A stretch of 10,087 nucleotides of DNA. It comes from an uncultured Terrimonas sp. Its GTDB lineage: Bacteria > Bacteroidota > Bacteroidia > Chitinophagales > Chitinophagaceae. The notes below the pieces were generated by a model. That model was not told the origin of the DNA. It saw nothing but the letters and a program-made list of their open reading frames with translations, and did not search any database. Position numbers and translations under genes: made by a program. Location of the stretch: NCBI GenBank assembly GCA_946886925.1, contig CAMPJQ010000053.1, positions 1 to 10,087 of the forward strand, read 5' to 3'. Of the stretch, positions 1 through 6,583 are shown one piece after another; position 1 is the stretch's first letter; every line of letters starts with the position of its first letter.

Positions 1-59
1 TTCTAATAGATGAAAAATTAGTATTTGGGAGATTCCATTTTCTTAAAATTGAAAATTAA
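1..59 (+). CDS. C-terminal tail of an unidentified upstream gene (partial)
   Basis: The frame beginning at base 3 is open to a TAA at 57-59 and would encode 18 residues ending LVFGRFHFLKIEN. The stop lies 3 bp before the ATG of the next gene, which is the tight spacing expected in an operon. The tail is too short to assign to a family, and an open frame of this length can occur by chance. If real, it would be co-transcribed with the two broken genes that follow. Confidence 0.4.
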   Translation, partial: LIDEKLVFGRFHFLKIEN

Positions 60-62
60 GTA

Positions 63-490
63 ATGAGTAATAAGATTACAACGGACACGGAACGCAGAAT
101 CATTGATGATTTTGCGAAAGAAATTGATACAAAAAAAGAACCGGGCAATGTGCCTGAAAATGATGTAATTGAGTTTCGAAACGACCGTATTCTTAAAAAA
201 GCAAGACCAACTTATCTTGTTCCAGTAAAACTTATAAGATTTAGAAAGGATAATGGCAGGATTGCTTCAGATATTACAAGCTATGAAAAACAGCATGGTC
301 GCTTAGATGAGACGCTTGAAGCAACGCAGGAGATTATAAGAAAGATCCTAAAAGAAAAAGACGAAGAGAACAATACACAAGTAGGTCAATCGAACTATCT
401 GGACAAAATTATGCTGCAATTATTACCTGTGACGGGGTTCTTATAAATGGCAATAAAGTAGTATCTCGTAAATTAAAAAAGAAAATTTAA
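63..490 (+). pseudogene. ParB/Srx-like domain protein, frameshifted and probably truncated
   Basis: The first frame (63 to about 380) encodes a charged, helical N-terminus with YLVPVKLIRFRKDNGRIASD and a segment resembling HGxLDExxExxQEIIRxxLxxKD. It then runs into a short nonsense tail and stops at 446. The conserved continuation RSIELSGQNYAAIIT followed by CDGVLINGN is in another frame, from about base 380 to a TAA at 488-490. GQ-x-AIIT-x-DGxLINGN is the signature I associate with ParB N-terminal-like proteins found beside AlbA_2-type ATPases. One base missing at about 370-385 would rejoin the frames. Even when rejoined the product is only about 140 residues, and the residues after NGN look unlike the usual RRK continuation, so the 3' part may also be lost. 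The rejoined frame ends 8 bp before the next gene, so the two were probably one operon. The family assignment is from memory of similar proteins; the frame change is seen directly. Confidence 0.6.
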
Positions 491-498
491 TCAGCATA

Positions 499-1815
499 AT
501 GCCCGAGCAACAAAATATAGAATTCAAACAAAGCTGGCATGATGATTATTTGAAATGGATTTGTGGTTTTGCAAATGCCAACGGCGGAGTTATTTATATC
601 GGTAAAGATGATAATGGCAATGTGGTAAATGTTTCCGATTATAAAAAATTAATGGATGATATACCGAATAAGGTTAAGAATGCGATGGCATTACTGTTGA
701 AGTGAATCTCCATGAAGAAGGTGGAAAGCATTTTATTGAAATAATTACACAACCCTACTCTGTTCCCATTTCAGTAAGAGGCAGGTATTATTACCGAAGC
801 GGTAGCACTAAACAGGAATTGACAGGAGCAACACTCAATGAGTTTCTTTTAAAGAAATCTGGCAAGACATGGGATGATGTAATTGAGCAAAGGGCAGCAT
901 TTGATGATATTGATGAAAAAACAGTAAAAACATTTCTTGCTGCTTCTGAAAATACAGGCCGCCTTCCAGAAAATAATCAGGGACCTACAATTCCTGAATT
1001 ATTTGAGAAGTTACGCTTAGCTGAAAACGGACAATTAAAAAGATCAGCTATTACTTTCTTTGGCAAAGGCCCAGGCAAGTTTTATCCAAACATCTTTGTA
1101 AAGATAGGACGTTTTGGCAAAGATGATACTGATATTAAATTTCAGGAAACAGAAGAAGGAAATTTAGTTATGTTGCTTCAAGCTGTTTTGAATCAACTTA
1201 ATCACAAGTTTCTGATTCGTTCCATTGAGTTTGAAGGAATGCACCGAATCGAGAAAGGCGAATATCCTTTAGCCGCTATCCGTGAAATGTTATTAAATGC
1301 ACTTGTGCATCGCAGCTACATGGGAGCATCCATTCAAATTCGTATGTATGATGAAAAAATCAGCATTTGGAATGAAGGTACATTACCGGAGGGCCTGACA
1401 CTTGCTGCTTTAAAACGCTCTCATTCATCAAGACCAAGAAACCCTGTTATTGCCGATATTGCTTTCAAGGGTGGTTATATTGACGCATGGGGTCGTGGCA
1501 CTATAAAAATTCTTGACACTTGTAAACAGGCTGATTTGCCAGAACTGAAATGCAGGAATTAGATGGTGGATTCAGCATTACTCTTTTCAAAAATACTTTA
1601 ACAGAAGAACAGTTGATAAAGCTGGGGCTTAACGGCAGACAAATAAAAGCGGTTTTATTTGTGAAAGAGAAAGGGAAAATCACCAACAAAGATTACCAGC
1701 AATTAAAGGATTGTTCAAGAAACACTGCCAGTAACGACCTTGCTGACTTAGTCAAAGAGACATTTTCAAACCAAGTGATGTAAGGGGCGCAGGTGCTTTT
1801 TATCAGCTAAAATGA
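499..1815 (+). pseudogene. Schlafen AlbA_2 / GHKL ATPase (RecG-like) transcriptional regulator, broken by three frameshifts
   Basis: Four consecutive frames give one continuous family-length protein of about 438 residues when three single bases are restored. Segment 1 (499 to about 687) has the AlbA_2 start IEFKQSWHDDYLKWICGFAN, with GGVIYIGKDDNG. Segment 2 (about 687-1550) continues VNLHEEGGKHFIEI, YYRSGSTKQELTG and the HATPase_c_4-type region NALVHRSYM, ISIWNEGTLPEGL, SSRPRNPVIADIAF, GRGTIKIL. Segment 3 (1550-1756) gives DGGFSITLFK and a winged-helix part with KITNKDYQQLKDCSRNTASNDLADL. Segment 4 (1756-1815) gives RDIFKPSDVRGAGAFYQLK and a TGA. The breaks fall at about 687 (GG for GGG), 1548-1550 (AAA for AAAA) and 1754-1756 (AAA for AAAA). 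Proteins of this type are predicted ATP-binding DNA-associated regulators, often in defence or mobile regions. As written no full protein can be made. Either the gene is decaying or the assembly has homopolymer errors; all genes beyond 2154 are intact. Confidence 0.85.
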
Positions 1816-1854
1816 ATTGCACATTGATTGCACAAATTGCACATTGATTGCACA
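1815..1854 (+). repeat. perfect tandem duplication of a 20-bp unit
   Basis: AATTGCACATTGATTGCACA occurs at 1815-1834 and again, without a gap, at 1835-1854. Each unit contains two TTGCACA-like cores about 10 bp apart, and a degraded core (AATCGCACAA) follows, so a near-10-bp period runs over roughly 50 bp. The repeat begins at the reconstructed stop codon of the AlbA_2 gene. If one A is restored between the units they become 21 bp and encode NCTLIAQ twice, so this may be the remnant of a heptad-repeat C-terminal tail, which I recall in related proteins. An iteron-like binding array is a less likely reading. Confidence 0.8.
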
Positions 1855-2153
1855 ACAATCGCACAATCCGGTCCGTCAGAACAAGATCGCAAGGCACACA
1901 AAAGACGATACACAAAAGCCAGTCCCGAAGCCATCGGGACAAAAGAGCCAAGCAGCGTTTCAACTGTAGTGCCCCCTTCAGCTATATTTCCCGCCTGATC
2001 ATATCTATTGAACTATACGCATATCCTCATCTTTTTTATCTTTACCCCGCAGCGAGAAGCCGGGCGAAGCGGAATACTATTATCCACACTTCGCCTCTGG
2101 ACGGCCGGCAACAACCGTATCAAATAAATGAATATCACATTAAAATAAACAAA
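1816..2153. other. non-coding spacer between the broken AlbA_2 gene and the amidohydrolase gene
   Basis: The spacer holds most of the tandem 20-bp repeat, a short hairpin at 1922-1940, a sequence at 2078-2095 that recurs at 9322-9339, and a TATCTTTA at 2037-2044 that matches the Bacteroidota -7 box (TAnnTTTG) at all but the last position. No good TTTG -33 element lies at the usual distance, so I do not call a promoter. A long open frame crosses the spacer in phase with the amidohydrolase, but its translation is basic, low in structure, and precedes a perfect signal peptide, so I consider it non-coding. The spacer also marks the change from AT-rich broken genes to intact genes. Confidence 0.6.
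1922..1940. repeat. short intergenic hairpin (GTCCCGA / TCGGGAC)
   Basis: A perfect 7-bp inverted repeat, GTCCCGA at 1922-1928 and TCGGGAC at 1934-1940, encloses a 5-nt loop (AGCCA). It is followed by AAAA, not a T-run, so on the + strand it is not a standard intrinsic terminator; on the - strand the stem would be followed by sequence without a T-run as well. Similar GTCCCGA-loop-TCGGGAC palindromes are, to my knowledge, common between genes in Bacteroidota. Its function is unknown. Confidence 0.55.
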
Positions 2154-3020
2154 ATGAAAACACTGCTGGTTTCCTTTGTTTTGTTTTCTGGTTTGGTATT
2201 GCTCAACGGGCCTGCATCATCCCAAAAGATCTTTGATGTACACCTGCACGGCAGTAAGAACCCTTCTTCACAGGTGCTTACACTGCAAAAAGCTGGCGTT
2301 TACAAAGCCGCCATCAGCACTTCATGGGAATTGCAAAACAGGTATAGAGGCATCCCGAATGTCCATTTCCTGTACGGACTGATGTTCCCCTGCCCGAATG
2401 GAAAAGTACCATACAGCCTGCAAGCTTGTTTTGATACAGGTGAAGACTGGCCTGCTGTTGGCTGGGTAGAACAACAAATCAAGGACGGCAGGATTGATTT
2501 TTTCGGTGAGATCTTGAACCAGTATTATGGTATTTCATCTTCCGATGCTGCACTGTTTCCTTACTATAGCCTGGCACAAAAATATAAATTGCCCGTAGGT
2601 ATTCACACCGGCGGGGCCGGGCCGGATCATGGCAGTCCAAACTTTAAAATGGAAATGGGGAACCCGTTGTTACTGAAACCTCTTTTTGCCCGCTTTCCGG
2701 AACTAAAAATCTGGATCATGCACAGCGGTGATCAGTATTATAAAGAAACAATCGGTATAATGAAAGAAAATGCATTGGTTTATGCTGATATATCCGTTAT
2801 TTCCAACCCGGATATTGTACCCGCGGAAAAATTCCGCACGATAATGAAGGCTTTTATAGAGGCAGGACTTGAAGATCGCCTGATGTTTGGCACAGACAAC
2901 GGGGATATTACAAAAGTCATCCGGTCGGTTGAATCACTTGATTTTTTATCAGAAGACCAAAAAACAAAATTATACCACCGGAATGCCGAACGGTTTTTTG
3001 GGAATCCGGAGAAGAATTGA
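2154..3020 (+). CDS. exported amidohydrolase-family (Amidohydro_2) metal-dependent hydrolase
   Basis: The 288-residue product begins with a signal peptide (MKTLLVSFVLFSGLVLLNG, with likely cleavage after ASS or ASSQ at about 21-24), so it acts outside the cytoplasm. The mature part has the amidohydrolase TIM-barrel landmarks in order: the metal-binding HxH (DVHLHG, H30 and H32), E119 in FFGEI, H151 in GIHTGG, H190 in WIMHSG and D248 in MFGTD. NAERFFG at 276-283 matches the typical end of Amidohydro_2 proteins. Family members hydrolyse or decarboxylate small ring or carboxylate compounds; the substrate cannot be read here. I chose ATG 2154 because it starts the signal peptide, although the frame stays open upstream. 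The gene lies 63 bp before a HAD-phosphatase gene and may be co-transcribed with it. Confidence 0.85.
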   Translation: MKTLLVSFVLFSGLVLLNGPASSQKIFDVHLHGSKNPSSQVLTLQKAGVYKAAISTSWELQNRYRGIPNVHFLYGLMFPCPNGKVPYSLQACFDTGEDWPAVGWVEQQIKDGRIDFFGEILNQYYGISSSDAALFPYYSLAQKYKLPVGIHTGGAGPDHGSPNFKMEMGNPLLLKPLFARFPELKIWIMHSGDQYYKETIGIMKENALVYADISVISNPDIVPAEKFRTIMKAFIEAGLEDRLMFGTDNGDITKVIRSVESLDFLSEDQKTKLYHRNAERFFGNPEKN

Positions 3021-3083
3021 ACCGGTTCGGGGCGACGCCCAATATGCATTGCACAGAGGAATGATATTTGCTGATACAGGTTT

Positions 3084-3707
3084 ATGCAAAAAAAAACGAT
3101 TATTTTAGACTTAGACAATACCATTTACCCGGTAACTGCCATCGCACCTAAACTCTTCAAAACTTTGTTTGCACACATCGAAGAAAGCGGTGCATACAAA
3201 GGGAACCTGGCAGAAATCAAAAACCGCATCATGCGCCAGCCCTTCCAGGTGGTAGCCCGTGATTTTTCTTTTAGTGAAGACCTGGTAAAGGATTGCCTGC
3301 AATTGCTCGGTGGATTAACATACGAAGGCAAAATGGAGCCCTTTGAAGGCTACGAAACAGTAAGGGATATCGCCTGTAAAAAATTCCTTGTTACCACGGG
3401 TTTCACTAAACTCCAGCACAGCAAAATCAAACAACTGGGCATTGGCAAACACTTTGAAGCCATCTTTGTGGTTGATCCCGGCGAATCGGCGTTAACAAAA
3501 AAAGATATTTTTAAAAAAATACTCCACGACTACCGGTACACAACAAACGAAGTATTGGTGGTTGGAGACGACCCGCATTCTGAAATCAAGGCAGCAAAAG
3601 AACTTGGAATAGAAACAGTGCTTTACAATCACAACGGGGAACAGCCTCCCGTACCTGGCCAACAAACAATACATTCGTTTAAAGAGATCATCCCGTACCT
3701 GCGCTGA
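3084..3707 (+). CDS. HAD-superfamily hydrolase (subfamily IA phosphatase/nucleotidase-like)
   Basis: This 207-residue cytoplasmic protein has all four HAD motifs. Motif I is ILDLDNTIYP, with nucleophile D9 and acid/base D11. Motif II is LVTTGFT (T104/T105). Motif III is a lysine in ALTKKDIF (K139 or K140). Motif IV is VVGDDPHSEIKAAKELG (D162, D163). A helical cap lies between motifs I and II (about 16-90). The DLDNTxYP opening is like that of the pyrimidine 5'-nucleotidase branch (Sdt1/Phm8-like), but the substrate is not certain. The reaction would be Mg2+-dependent dephosphorylation through a phospho-aspartate. The ATG at 3084 puts the nucleophile at the usual distance from the N-terminus. 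There is a 63-bp gap after the amidohydrolase gene. Confidence 0.85.
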   Translation: MQKKTIILDLDNTIYPVTAIAPKLFKTLFAHIEESGAYKGNLAEIKNRIMRQPFQVVARDFSFSEDLVKDCLQLLGGLTYEGKMEPFEGYETVRDIACKKFLVTTGFTKLQHSKIKQLGIGKHFEAIFVVDPGESALTKKDIFKKILHDYRYTTNEVLVVGDDPHSEIKAAKELGIETVLYNHNGEQPPVPGQQTIHSFKEIIPYLR

Positions 3708-3739
3708 GATAAGGTTAAAGAAGTTTATTTTTGGCACTT

Positions 3740-3747
3740 TACCTTTG
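3740..3747 (+). promoter_or_regulatory. candidate Bacteroidota-type -7 promoter element
   Basis: TACCTTTG matches the sigma-ABfr -7 consensus TAnnTTTG exactly and lies 19 bp before the ATG at 3767, which would give a short leader. No clear TTTG -33 element is seen 19-21 bp upstream, so the promoter would be weak or activator-dependent. It would drive the two-gene unit 3767-5065. Confidence 0.45.
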
Positions 3748-3766
3748 AAGCTCAAAACTGTTCCAA

Positions 3767-4159
3767 ATGAAATATTTTTTAGCCTTCATGCTTTTCGCAT
3801 GCAGCACCATTTCGGCTCAAACAAAAGACGAGATGATGATTCGCATATCAGAAATAGAAATTGATTCAATTTATCTTCGCGAATACAATAATATTCTTCA
3901 GGAGGAAGCAAGGGCATCTGTTCAATTAGAACCGGGAGTTATCGCAATTTACCCGATGTATCAGAAAGAAAACCCGGAACAGATTCGTATTTTAGAAATT
4001 TATGCGAACAGGCAGGCGTATGAGTCGCATTTAAAAACGCCTCATTTCCAGAAATACAAAACTGGCACACTTAAAATGGTAAAATCTTTGAAACTTACAG
4101 ACATGACCAATATAGATCCCAAAACAATGGTTGAGATATTTCGTAAAATAAAGCATTGA
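3767..4159 (+). CDS. exported ABM-domain protein (putative quinol monooxygenase-like)
   Basis: The 130-residue product has a signal peptide (MKYFLAFMLFACSTISAQ, cleavage probably after SA or SAQ at 17-18). C12 follows LFA, an imperfect lipobox, so a lipoprotein form is possible but less likely. Residues about 22-112 form a dimeric alpha/beta-barrel antibiotic-biosynthesis-monooxygenase fold. The marks are the RISEIEIDSIYLREYNNIL strand-helix, the EPGVIAIYP core, and LEIYANRQAYESHLKTPHFQ, close to the usual EvYaDeaAyeaHlxTpHF signature. Cofactor-free oxidation of quinols or dihydroxy aromatics is typical of the family; a secreted version is a little unusual. The gene lies 6 bp upstream of an exported hydrolase, so the two are almost certainly one operon and may act on the same compound. 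Confidence 0.8.
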   Translation: MKYFLAFMLFACSTISAQTKDEMMIRISEIEIDSIYLREYNNILQEEARASVQLEPGVIAIYPMYQKENPEQIRILEIYANRQAYESHLKTPHFQKYKTGTLKMVKSLKLTDMTNIDPKTMVEIFRKIKH

Positions 4160-4165
4160 AGAAAT

Positions 4166-5065
4166 ATGAAAAAATCGCTGACTTTAATCATTGCAATGGC
4201 AACCTTTACTGTTACCATTGCCCAATCCCCCCGGCGTAGCCAGGTAGAAGCCCGTTTGCCAAAAGGAACAATTATTCACAGCAATATTCCTTACAACAAC
4301 GATACCCTCAAAAAGCATTTGTTGGATATTTATCTTCCGGCCGGCGCCAAAGGAAAAATTCCTTTGGTGGTATTTATACACGGTGGCGGGTGGATAAGCA
4401 ACGACAAATATGCCGATATGGGATACATGTTCAACACCGTTGCGGCAGTACTAAATAACGGGATGGCATTGGCTTCAATTGATTATCGCTTTGCAACAGA
4501 TGCGGTATTTCCTGCAATCCTGCAAGATTGCAATAAGGCGGTTTCCTTTCTATACGAAAATGCCGGCGAATATAGTTTAGATAAAAACAGCATTGCGCTG
4601 ATGGGCTTTTCGGCAGGCGGATATTTGGCATCGCTGATGGGTACATCACAAAATAATAAAGTGAGTAACTTTTATTTTCCCAACACTTACCGTCCCTTTC
4701 AATATAAAGCGGTAGTTGATTTTTATGGTCCGGTTGACTTGGTTTTACTACCCGGAAATGAGGATGAAAAATCGCCCGAAGGTTTATTGATAGGAGCAGC
4801 TCCATTGACCAGACCTGATTTAGCAAAAGCTGCCAGTCCACTTACATATATTGATAAAAACGACCCGCCTTTCCTGATTTATCATGGAGAAAAAGATAAT
4901 ATTGTGTCAAATAAGCAATCCAAATTATTTAGTGCGTGGCTTACATACCATTGTGTAAAAAATGACTTAAACATAGTTAAAGATGCACCGCACTTTGGAA
5001 TCATGTACGATGCAGAGGAGATCAGAAGCAAGGTTATCGCTTTTTTGATTCAACATTTAAAATAA
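4166..5065 (+). CDS. exported alpha/beta-hydrolase (BD-FAE/carboxylesterase type)
   Basis: The 299-residue protein carries a signal peptide (MKKSLTLIIAMATFTVTIAQ, about 1-20) and a complete alpha/beta-hydrolase fold. The oxyanion-hole motif HGGGW is at 72-76. The nucleophile elbow is GFSAGG, with S149. The acid is D244 in YHGEKDNIV and the base is H277 in DAPHFGI. YLPAGAKGKIPLVVFIHGGG and DYRFATDAVFPA are typical of the hormone-sensitive-lipase/BD-FAE branch, which hydrolyses carboxylic or feruloyl esters. Work outside the cytoplasm on an ester substrate is inferred. It is the second gene of a pair with the ABM protein (6-bp gap) and ends 19 bp from the stop of the opposite-strand DUF2249 gene; no terminator hairpin is visible in that gap. 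Confidence 0.88.
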   Translation: MKKSLTLIIAMATFTVTIAQSPRRSQVEARLPKGTIIHSNIPYNNDTLKKHLLDIYLPAGAKGKIPLVVFIHGGGWISNDKYADMGYMFNTVAAVLNNGMALASIDYRFATDAVFPAILQDCNKAVSFLYENAGEYSLDKNSIALMGFSAGGYLASLMGTSQNNKVSNFYFPNTYRPFQYKAVVDFYGPVDLVLLPGNEDEKSPEGLLIGAAPLTRPDLAKAASPLTYIDKNDPPFLIYHGEKDNIVSNKQSKLFSAWLTYHCVKNDLNIVKDAPHFGIMYDAEEIRSKVIAFLIQHLK

Positions 5066-5084
5066 AAACGGCAGCACCCGGAAT

Positions 5085-5846
5085 TCAGCTTCCCGCATTC
5101 ACCTTAATAACCCTCACCTTCCATATTTCCGGCCCTTTTTGGAGGTATTCCCACCTGAATGGCTCTTTGCTCTCAGCTTCCATCTGGTAATAAAGCGGTT
5201 TGGGATCATGGTCATTCGTAAACTCAAATGCTTCTCCGGGTTTTATATCCGCAAAAGCCTTATAAAACATTTCATGGCGCTCCGTTGGCGGATAAGGACG
5301 AATGTCAAATTCATTCACTACCGAAAATCCATCATCTCCCAAACCGCTTTTTACTTCCTTTTTGATGTGAATGATGTGCTCATCCGGAACTTCTTTTTTA
5401 TAAGTCCAGGTATGCTGTCCTTTGAATTTCTCCTGGAAAATATCCCTGATCTCAACAGGATTTCCTTTTGAAATAAGCTCCATAGTGGTTCCCTCCTCCA
5501 TCATACCATACCGGTGAAACACAATCTGTTTCCACGTATTTTTATCCGCTTTACGAAGGTCCAAAAGCGTTGCAACACCCTTTAATTCACGTGCCTGCGA
5601 CGTTTCAGTACGCGTAACCTTTACTTTCCATTCTCTTCCTCCGCGATTCAGGTATTGCCAACCGACCACGTCGCCATATATGGACTTAAATTCATAGTAC
5701 AGCGGAATAGGGTCATGGTCATTTATAAAAATAAAGCTTTCGCCGGCGGGTAAATCTCCGAAGAGTGCTACCAGCTTTTTATGCCGTTCTATGGGAACAA
5801 GCATTCTTACATCCAATTCTTCCTCGGGTTTGATTTCCTGATTCAT
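5085..5846 (-). CDS. DUF2249 protein with three tandem repeats, the middle one degenerate
   Basis: The 253-residue soluble protein has no signal peptide. Residues 10-79 and 178-248 are clear DUF2249 domains. They share LDVR/FDIR, a P-x-ERH helix, GE-x-F-x-F-x-NDHDP-x-PLYY, W-x-YL and a final W-KV-V strand. Residues 94-163 line up in the same order (LLDLRKADKNTWKQIV, EEGTTMEL, QHTWTYKK, HIIHIKK) but replace NDHDP with SKGNP and lack the ERH. So the gene arose by duplication or fusion, with one copy having lost the likely functional site. DUF2249 domains are often found with hemerythrin-like and nitrogen-oxide metabolism genes and may bind a metal or ligand through the NDHDP histidine; the biochemical role is unknown. 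It is the second gene after the DUF2269 membrane protein (59-bp gap). Confidence 0.85.
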   Translation of the reverse strand: MNQEIKPEEELDVRMLVPIERHKKLVALFGDLPAGESFIFINDHDPIPLYYEFKSIYGDVVGWQYLNRGGREWKVKVTRTETSQARELKGVATLLDLRKADKNTWKQIVFHRYGMMEEGTTMELISKGNPVEIRDIFQEKFKGQHTWTYKKEVPDEHIIHIKKEVKSGLGDDGFSVVNEFDIRPYPPTERHEMFYKAFADIKPGEAFEFTNDHDPKPLYYQMEAESKEPFRWEYLQKGPEIWKVRVIKVNAGS

Positions 5847-5860
5847 AGTATTGTTATTTT

Positions 5861-5875
5861 AATTGTGTGACAATT
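5861..5875 (-). promoter_or_regulatory. operator-like inverted repeat upstream of the DUF2249 gene
   Basis: AATTGT and ACAATT form perfect 6-bp arms around GTG. The site is 14 bp upstream of the DUF2249 start codon, inside the 59-bp gap after the DUF2269 gene, and is flanked by AT-rich sequence. It could be an operator for a dimeric regulator, possibly of Crp/Fnr type, but it fits neither TTGATnnnnATCAA nor TGTGA-N6-TCACA. An AT-rich chance palindrome is possible. Confidence 0.35.
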
Positions 5876-5905
5876 ATTTTAATTCCTGGTTCTGTATAAC
5901 CTGTT

Positions 5906-6358
5906 TTAAAATGGCTTCAGCGCCATCAGAGCAATGATGATCAAAAAAATCAGGTTTTCTATCCGCTCATAGAAAAATAATTTTTTGGACAACCGGTAAT
6001 ATTCCCCGGGTATATTATCACCGGTATGGCTTTTCAGCAATGCCTTAACCGGTTTTGATCTGGGCGAAAGCACCAGGGGCCCAAACCCCAAAGCAATTAA
6101 AAACAGCGTTAAACTGGTAACATACCATCCGGCATGGAATAAATAAGGACGCATAATCCCCATCGCAAGACCGGAAAGCAGCAACATCGTTCCGCCGATC
6201 ATTACAAAAATGTGCAGCCTGTTGCGGATCATATAAGCATGCCTCAATTCCGTCATGGTTCCCGCCTTCGTAACAATATAAATCATAACAAAACCCGGTC
6301 CCAGTCCAACTATAGCCGATAAAATATGTGCCAACAGAAGAAGGCCGTATACTGTCAT
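5906..6358 (-). CDS. DUF2269-type integral membrane protein
   Basis: The 150-residue protein has four predicted membrane helices at about 4-29, 48-68, 78-97 and 130-147. HILSAIVGLGPGF (11-23) in helix 1 and the HIFVMIGGTMLLLSG stretch (49-63) in helix 2 fit predicted DUF2269 membrane proteins. H11 and H49, inside or at the edge of helices, are candidates for haem or metal ligands, but this is inference. RSKPVKALL and RLSKKLFFYERIEN are basic and would face the cytoplasm. It is the first gene of a probable two-gene unit with the DUF2249 protein, so the two may function together, perhaps in respiratory or nitrogen-oxide responses. A 225-bp spacer (6359-6583) precedes it, in which I found no convincing promoter match. 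Confidence 0.75.
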   Translation of the reverse strand: MTVYGLLLLAHILSAIVGLGPGFVMIYIVTKAGTMTELRHAYMIRNRLHIFVMIGGTMLLLSGLAMGIMRPYLFHAGWYVTSLTLFLIALGFGPLVLSPRSKPVKALLKSHTGDNIPGEYYRLSKKLFFYERIENLIFLIIIALMALKPF

Positions 6359-6583
6359 AATTTAAATCTTCAAAATAATTAAATGGTCCTTTGCCAAAAG
6401 AATACACAAAGAGATAACGATGATAAGCATGGGCTGTTACTAAGCTTCAAGGCATTTGTTGCAAATTTCATAATAAATCAACGGGCGGCTTGTCGAAATT
6501 GGGAATAACGAACAGAATTGAGATTTTATCTGCGGAAAGGCAAATCAATTGTTAAGTTTTCTGGCTAATAAACACAGGTTCTT

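Noticed and set aside
1815..1860. CRISPR-like or replication-iteron array
   Set aside because: There are only two full units with no spacers, no cas or rep gene is nearby, and the location at a gene end fits a coding-tail repeat better.
1848..2153. Open frame extending the amidohydrolase upstream by about 100 residues
   Set aside because: The extension is basic and low in structure, crosses a palindromic repeat, and precedes a complete signal peptide starting at ATG 2154.
3030..3040. Small GGGCG/CGCCC dyad between the amidohydrolase and HAD genes
   Set aside because: Only four usable base pairs and no T-run, so it is too weak to call a terminator.
2780..3124. 114-codon - strand open frame across the amidohydrolase end
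   Set aside because: It overlaps two good + strand genes and has no family resemblance.
4431..4841. 136-codon - strand open frame
   Set aside because: It is antisense to the conserved alpha/beta-hydrolase core and has no domain features.
6045..6407. 120-codon - strand frame overlapping the DUF2269 gene
   Set aside because: The other frame encodes a clean four-helix membrane protein; this one has neither helices nor a known motif.
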